This document shows, piece by piece, positions 25,321-29,099 of a stretch of 29,099 nucleotides of DNA. Numbering within the stretch: the first letter of the stretch is position 1; each line of letters begins with the position of its first letter. A model generated the notes under the pieces. It had not been told where the DNA came from, searched no databases, and saw only the letters and a list, made by a program, of their open reading frames with translations. Where the stretch lies: contig JAJYGO010000347.1 in assembly GCA_021785115.1 (NCBI GenBank), positions 1 to 29,099 of the forward strand, in the 5' to 3' direction. The position numbers and the translations under genes are program-made. Source of the DNA: Chloroflexota bacterium (GTDB lineage: Bacteria > Chloroflexota > Limnocylindria > Limnocylindrales > CSP1-4).

Positions 25321-27621
25321 ATGTCCATTCGGCCGCTCAGATCCGTCGTCGTCGGGTTCGCGTCGCTCGCCGTCCTCGCCGGAGGAACTGCCGCCTGGGC
25401 CATCACGCCCGCGTCGGCGCAAGCATCGGTGTGCGGCACATCGGGGACCGACCAGATCTGCGTCGCGACCCCGGCGAGCCAGCTCAGCGGGGACACGTGG
25501 GTCCAGGTGACGGACAGCACCTCGGCCACGCAGACACTCCAGGTCTACTGGAACCCCGCAAGCGGACAGCAGTGCCTCCCGAACGTCACCGGATCCTGCT
25601 ACCTCATCACGCAGTTCGGGGCGAACCCCGGAACCACGTCCGACTACTCGTTCATGTGGCCGACGCAGAAGTACCTGGATGGGGGCGGCACGCTGCAGGT
25701 GAGGGTCAAGGGCGCGACGACGTCGGTCAAGCTCCCGGGACTGCAGCTCTCAAACGGGAACGCCGGCAGCATCCTGCCGGCCAACCAGGGACCCAGCAAC
25801 TCGCAGCCGCCGGCGGACACCAGCTGGCCGGGAACCTCGGATCCGACCATCGCCGCGACGGGCGACGGGCCCGACGATCAACCGCAGTCGAACGCGGAGG
25901 CGGCCTCGATCGCGGCGAACAACCCGCCGCTGTTCCTGTTCCTCGGCGACGTCTACGAGGTTGGCTCGTACTCGGAGATGCTCAACCACTACGGGTGGAA
26001 CGTCATGGACGGGCCATGCCCCTTCCCGGCGGCCGAGTGCGGACCTGCGTGGGGCCAGCTCGCTTCCGTGACCCAGCCCACGATCGGCAACCACGAGTAC
26101 GAGGTGTCGCCGAACGACGGGAGTGCGTGGACCGACTACTGGGGCCAGCGGAGCCTGTGGACGTCCTTCACGTTCGGGAACGTGCTGTTCCTCGACCTCG
26201 ACTCGGGCACGGACGGGTCGCTCGGCACCCTCATGGGGGTCGGCTCTCCTCAGTACACTTGGGTTCAGAACGTCCTCAGCCAGCCGAACCTGCCGCCCTG
26301 CATCGTCGCCTACTGGCACATTCCGGCGCTCAAGCCCAACGGCGCCGTGAACACCGGGGCACAGGCCATGTGGCAGTTGCTCAACGACAGGGGCGTGTCG
26401 CTGGTGCTGGACGGGCACATTCACGTCATGGCCGAGAGCGTGCCGCTGAACGACCAGCTGCAGCCGGCTCAGCCGGGGCAGAACGCGACGGTCGAGCTCA
26501 TCGCCGGAGCGGGGGGGCACAATCTCGGGAAGGTCGGTGGCCTGAACTCGCGATTCGACTGGGGCGTCGGGGCCACGCCGGGAGCCGTGTACCTGACGCT
26601 CAACGGCGCGGCAGCGGGCGGCACGCCGACCAGCCTGTCCTGGCAGTACCGCGGAACCGACAACGGCGTGCTGCACTCCGGCGGCATCGCGTGCAACGGC
26701 TCCCCGCCCCCGGCCCCCACGGTCTCGAGCTTCTCCCCCGCCTCGGGTTCCCCGGGGACCCAGGTCACGATCTCGGGCTCGGCCTTCACCGGAGCGACCA
26801 GCGTGAGCATCGCGGGAACGAACCAGACGAGCCTCACGGTGAACTCGGACACGAGCATCACCACGACCGTCCCCAACGGGGCCTCGGGCTCCGGCCCCGT
26901 GTGCGTGACCACCGCGGCCGGCACGGGGTGTAGCGGTTCGAGCTTCACCGTGACCTCACCCCCGTCGGGCTCCCCGCAACGCGTGGGCCAGATCGGCACG
27001 GTGACCAACACCTCGGGCACGATCCAAAACAGCCTCCCGCTGACCGTGAACGCTCCCGTGGCGGCGGGCGACACGATCGTCGTCGGGGTGGGGGCCCAGG
27101 GCAACGTCTCGGTGACCTCGGCCACCGACTCGCGAGGTAACACGTACCACGTCGACGCTGCGCGCCAGTACACGGCCAGCACGGGGGTGAAGTCCACGAC
27201 GGCGCTCCTCACGGCCCCGGTCACCACCGCCCTGCAGGCCGGCGACACGATCACGGTAACCGTGTCCACCGGCAACGCCTGGGGATTCGTGGCCGAGGAC
27301 TGGTCGGGCATCTCCGGCCTGGATCAGACCGGGACCGCCGACTCCGGCGGCACGACCTCCTCGACGGTCTCGGTCTCGACCTCCGCGAGCACGGCCACGG
27401 CCCCGGAGGCCGTGTTCGCCGTGACCGCTACCGCCCCCTGGCCAGGCATCACCGCCGGCTCGGGCTACACGGAGTCCGCCGACCTGCAGCTGTCCCAGGG
27501 CACGGCCAAGCGGGAGTTCGGACTGGAGTACGCGATCGTGTCCTCAACGAGCACCCAGACGGCCACCTTCGGCCTCGGGTCGGCGAGGTACTGGGTCGCG
27601 GCGATCGGGACGTACCGGTAG
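25321..27621 (+). CDS. Secreted metallophosphoesterase with IPT/TIG and C-terminal beta domain
   Basis: A 766-aa exported protein. The signal peptide is about 1-33 (cleavage near ASA-QA). A calcineurin-like phosphoesterase domain follows, with purple-acid-phosphatase-style metal motifs: GDG (181-183), GDVYE (209-213), GNHEY (256-260), WHIP (332-335) and GHIH (365-368). An IPT/TIG Ig-like domain spans about 466-545. The last 215 residues are a Thr/Ser/Gly-rich beta domain with SATDSRGNTYH and GFVAEDWSGISG, a type often found at the C-terminus of secreted proteins. The ATG at 25321 has GAGGGGAG 7 nt upstream. Family knowledge suggests phosphomonoester or diester hydrolysis outside the cell; a role in trimming or anchoring the polysaccharide is inference from position. 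Confidence 0.85.
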   Translation: MSIRPLRSVVVGFASLAVLAGGTAAWAITPASAQASVCGTSGTDQICVATPASQLSGDTWVQVTDSTSATQTLQVYWNPASGQQCLPNVTGSCYLITQFGANPGTTSDYSFMWPTQKYLDGGGTLQVRVKGATTSVKLPGLQLSNGNAGSILPANQGPSNSQPPADTSWPGTSDPTIAATGDGPDDQPQSNAEAASIAANNPPLFLFLGDVYEVGSYSEMLNHYGWNVMDGPCPFPAAECGPAWGQLASVTQPTIGNHEYEVSPNDGSAWTDYWGQRSLWTSFTFGNVLFLDLDSGTDGSLGTLMGVGSPQYTWVQNVLSQPNLPPCIVAYWHIPALKPNGAVNTGAQAMWQLLNDRGVSLVLDGHIHVMAESVPLNDQLQPAQPGQNATVELIAGAGGHNLGKVGGLNSRFDWGVGATPGAVYLTLNGAAAGGTPTSLSWQYRGTDNGVLHSGGIACNGSPPPAPTVSSFSPASGSPGTQVTISGSAFTGATSVSIAGTNQTSLTVNSDTSITTTVPNGASGSGPVCVTTAAGTGCSGSSFTVTSPPSGSPQRVGQIGTVTNTSGTIQNSLPLTVNAPVAAGDTIVVGVGAQGNVSVTSATDSRGNTYHVDAARQYTASTGVKSTTALLTAPVTTALQAGDTITVTVSTGNAWGFVAEDWSGISGLDQTGTADSGGTTSSTVSVSTSASTATAPEAVFAVTATAPWPGITAGSGYTESADLQLSQGTAKREFGLEYAIVSSTSTQTATFGLGSARYWVAAIGTYR

Positions 27622-27659
27622 CGCCGGCCGCGGGGCCGTCGAACCACGCCGCGGGGCGC
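27621..27659 (+). terminator. Possible hairpin after the phosphoesterase gene
   Basis: Starting at the stop codon, GCGCC (27621-27625) and CCGCGG (27628-27633) can pair with GGCGC (27655-27659) and CCGCGG (27649-27654), an 11-bp stem with a 2-nt bulge and a 15-nt loop. The same region holds the direct repeat CCGCGGGGC (27628-27636 and 27649-27657). No T-tract. Confidence 0.35.
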
Positions 27660-27695
27660 CCGATGTGCCCCCGCACCATTCGCCGTCGCGGTGGC

Positions 27696-27701
27696 TATCA
27701 T
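27696..27701 (+). promoter_or_regulatory. -10 box for the GH5 lipoprotein gene
   Basis: TATCAT (27696-27701), 5 of 6 to consensus, predicts a start near 27708 and a leader of about 38 nt containing GAGGAG (27730-27735). No good -35. Its position supports the GTG start at 27746 over the longer frame. Confidence 0.45.
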
Positions 27702-27745
27702 GTGGGACCCGTCCAGTGGGGCGATCTCCGAGGAGCAAGCCGACC

Positions 27746-28972
27746 GTGTTCACGTCCCCGAATCGCCGCCGGCGCCGCCCGCTGACAGCGGTCACCGCCC
27801 TCGCCTCGGGATTCCTGCTGTCCTCCCTACTCTCCTCCTGCACTTCGTCGCCACCTGCGACGACCGTGGTCGTGCCCATCGGGGCCCCGAGGATCGTCGG
27901 CCCCCTCCACACCGAGGGGATGCGCATCATCGACGCGCAGGGCAGGCCCGTGAGGTTGATGGGCATCCAGGTCGGCGGCATGTCCGACGGCGCGGGCGAG
28001 CCCGCGTCGCGGACCCGGAGCCCCAACGGATGTCAGGGTTGGCGGCCCCCGAGTCCCACCGCCTATGCCACCATCGCCTCGTGGGGGTTCAACGTTGTTC
28101 GCCTGTCGATCTCGTGGGCGAACCTGGAGCCACGGCCCCCGACGCCGGCCCCGGGGGGGAGACTCACCCATCACTGGAACGTGCCGTATCTGCTGGCGCT
28201 GGACCGGATCGTCGCCGGCTTCACGTCGCGAGGGCTCGCGGTCGTCATCGAGATGGGACAGAATCAGTGGTCCCCCGCCTTCACGAACGTGGCCACGGCG
28301 CGCGGCACCAAGTGCCGTGGCGTGGGCATGCCGACCTGGCTCTACCCGCATGGAACGTCCATGCTCCAGGCAGAGCAGGGCTTCTACGGGAATGCCGGGG
28401 GGCAGCAGGACCAGTACGCCGACGCGTGGAGGCTCGTCGCCGCCCGGTATGCGAGGAACCCCATGGTGGTCGGGTTCGACATGATGAACGAGCCCTACAC
28501 GCACGGACAGCTGGCCCCGGCAGCGCTCGGGCTCGATGCGCTCTACACGCGGCTCGGCGCGGCCATCCGCTCGGTGAACCCGCATGCGCTGCTGATCTTC
28601 CAGGACAGCGACTATTCCCCCGGACAACCTCTCGCCCTGTCGCAACCGCCACCGTTCCGCAACGAGGTCTACGAGTTCCACCTGTACACGTCGAGCTGGA
28701 TTCCCGACGGCCTCTCGAAGACCCGCGCGTACCTCGCCCGGGCGGAACGGTGGGACGTGCCCCTTTGGATCGGCGAGTTCGACGCGTTCGGCTACGCGAG
28801 CCCGCGGGGCGCAGGCCCGGACTGGCAGGGCTCAATGCGCCAGATGATGGCCTTCTGCCGTCAGCACGACATCAGCTGGAGCGAGTTCTCGTTCGCGCCT
28901 CGCTGGGTGTTCCAGCCCGGCACCCACCTTCCCCGACCCGGGTTGCTGCAGACGCTGCGCGCTGGCGTCTAG
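27746..28972 (+). CDS. GH5-family glycoside hydrolase lipoprotein
   Basis: A 408-aa predicted lipoprotein. The N-terminus has an Arg run (7-11), a hydrophobic stretch and the lipobox LSSC with Cys32, so it should be anchored on the outer face of the membrane. The catalytic part looks like GH5 (cellulase/endoglycosidase clan A): RLSISWANLEP (119-129), MMNEP (246-250) with acid/base E249, EFHLY (310-314), and LWIGEF (340-345) with nucleophile E344. The start is GTG at 27746 with GAGGAG 10 nt upstream; the open frame from 27665 would begin before the predicted promoter. The gene follows the phosphoesterase on the same strand, 124 nt apart. Substrate unknown; a role in processing the locus polysaccharide is inferred from position. 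Confidence 0.85.
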   Translation: MFTSPNRRRRRPLTAVTALASGFLLSSLLSSCTSSPPATTVVVPIGAPRIVGPLHTEGMRIIDAQGRPVRLMGIQVGGMSDGAGEPASRTRSPNGCQGWRPPSPTAYATIASWGFNVVRLSISWANLEPRPPTPAPGGRLTHHWNVPYLLALDRIVAGFTSRGLAVVIEMGQNQWSPAFTNVATARGTKCRGVGMPTWLYPHGTSMLQAEQGFYGNAGGQQDQYADAWRLVAARYARNPMVVGFDMMNEPYTHGQLAPAALGLDALYTRLGAAIRSVNPHALLIFQDSDYSPGQPLALSQPPPFRNEVYEFHLYTSSWIPDGLSKTRAYLARAERWDVPLWIGEFDAFGYASPRGAGPDWQGSMRQMMAFCRQHDISWSEFSFAPRWVFQPGTHLPRPGLLQTLRAGV

Positions 28973-29099
28973 CCTAGCCCCGATCATTCACGAGAGTGCT
29001 GTCGAGAGCCTCAGCCTCCCGAGACGCGTTCGTTTGGCCGGGCGAACCCCTGACACGTTCCCTCGCCAGCGGATCGGGACGAGGCTTGGTTCGGCGAGA
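28973..29099. other. Unassigned right end of the window
   Basis: These 127 nt follow the GH5 stop. I see no open frame with family resemblance, no clear terminator hairpin and no promoter. The locus may continue beyond the window. Confidence 0.4.

Noticed and set aside
27628..27657. CCGCGGGGC direct repeat as a mobile-element footprint
   Set aside because: Only two 9-nt copies in very GC-rich sequence; better explained as part of a hairpin or by chance.

Overview
The window looks like a chromosomal segment of a high-GC Gram-positive bacterium, most likely an actinobacterium (Actinomycetota). This rests on the high GC content, frequent GTG starts, an S12 opening with MPTVQQLVR, and actinobacterial-looking EF-Tu and S7 sequences. 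Several genes also seem to use very short or absent 5' leaders, which is common in that phylum. I cannot name the class or genus from sequence alone.

Positions 1-4454 (minus strand) are housekeeping: rpsL-rpsG-fusA-tuf (the str operon) running into rpsJ, the first gene of the S10 operon, which is cut by the window edge. A good sigma-70-type promoter (TTGACA-18-TAGGAT) lies about 150 nt before rpsL.

From 4673 to the end, the window holds a large surface-polysaccharide locus of the Wzx/Wzy type. Positions 4673-8599 (minus) carry an RmlD-like reductase, a second NAD-dependent sugar epimerase/dehydratase, and a one-piece Wzz/BY-kinase (chain-length co-polymerase fused to a tyrosine autokinase with a C-terminal Tyr cluster). 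Positions 8884-12783 carry a GDP-mannose-3,5-epimerase-like enzyme and three glycosyltransferases (WecG/TagA, GT4 and GT2 types). Positions 12896-25193 carry a Wzy-like polymerase/ligase, a Wzx flippase, two secreted GH26-like glycoside hydrolases that are paralogues of each other, and seven separate sulfotransferase-like genes. Positions 25321-28972 carry a secreted multi-domain metallophosphoesterase and a GH5-family lipoprotein.

The proposed picture is that nucleotide-sugar enzymes supply unusual sugars and the glycosyltransferases build a lipid-linked repeat unit. Wzx flips it, Wzy polymerises it, and Wzz/BY-kinase controls length and export. The sulfotransferases decorate the units with sulfate from PAPS, and the secreted hydrolases and phosphoesterase trim or remodel the product outside the cell. 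The notable claim is therefore a heavily sulfated exopolysaccharide system in an actinobacterium. No initiating phosphoglycosyl transferase and no PAPS-synthesis genes are in the window, so those steps must be encoded elsewhere. Sulfation itself is inferred from motifs, not shown.
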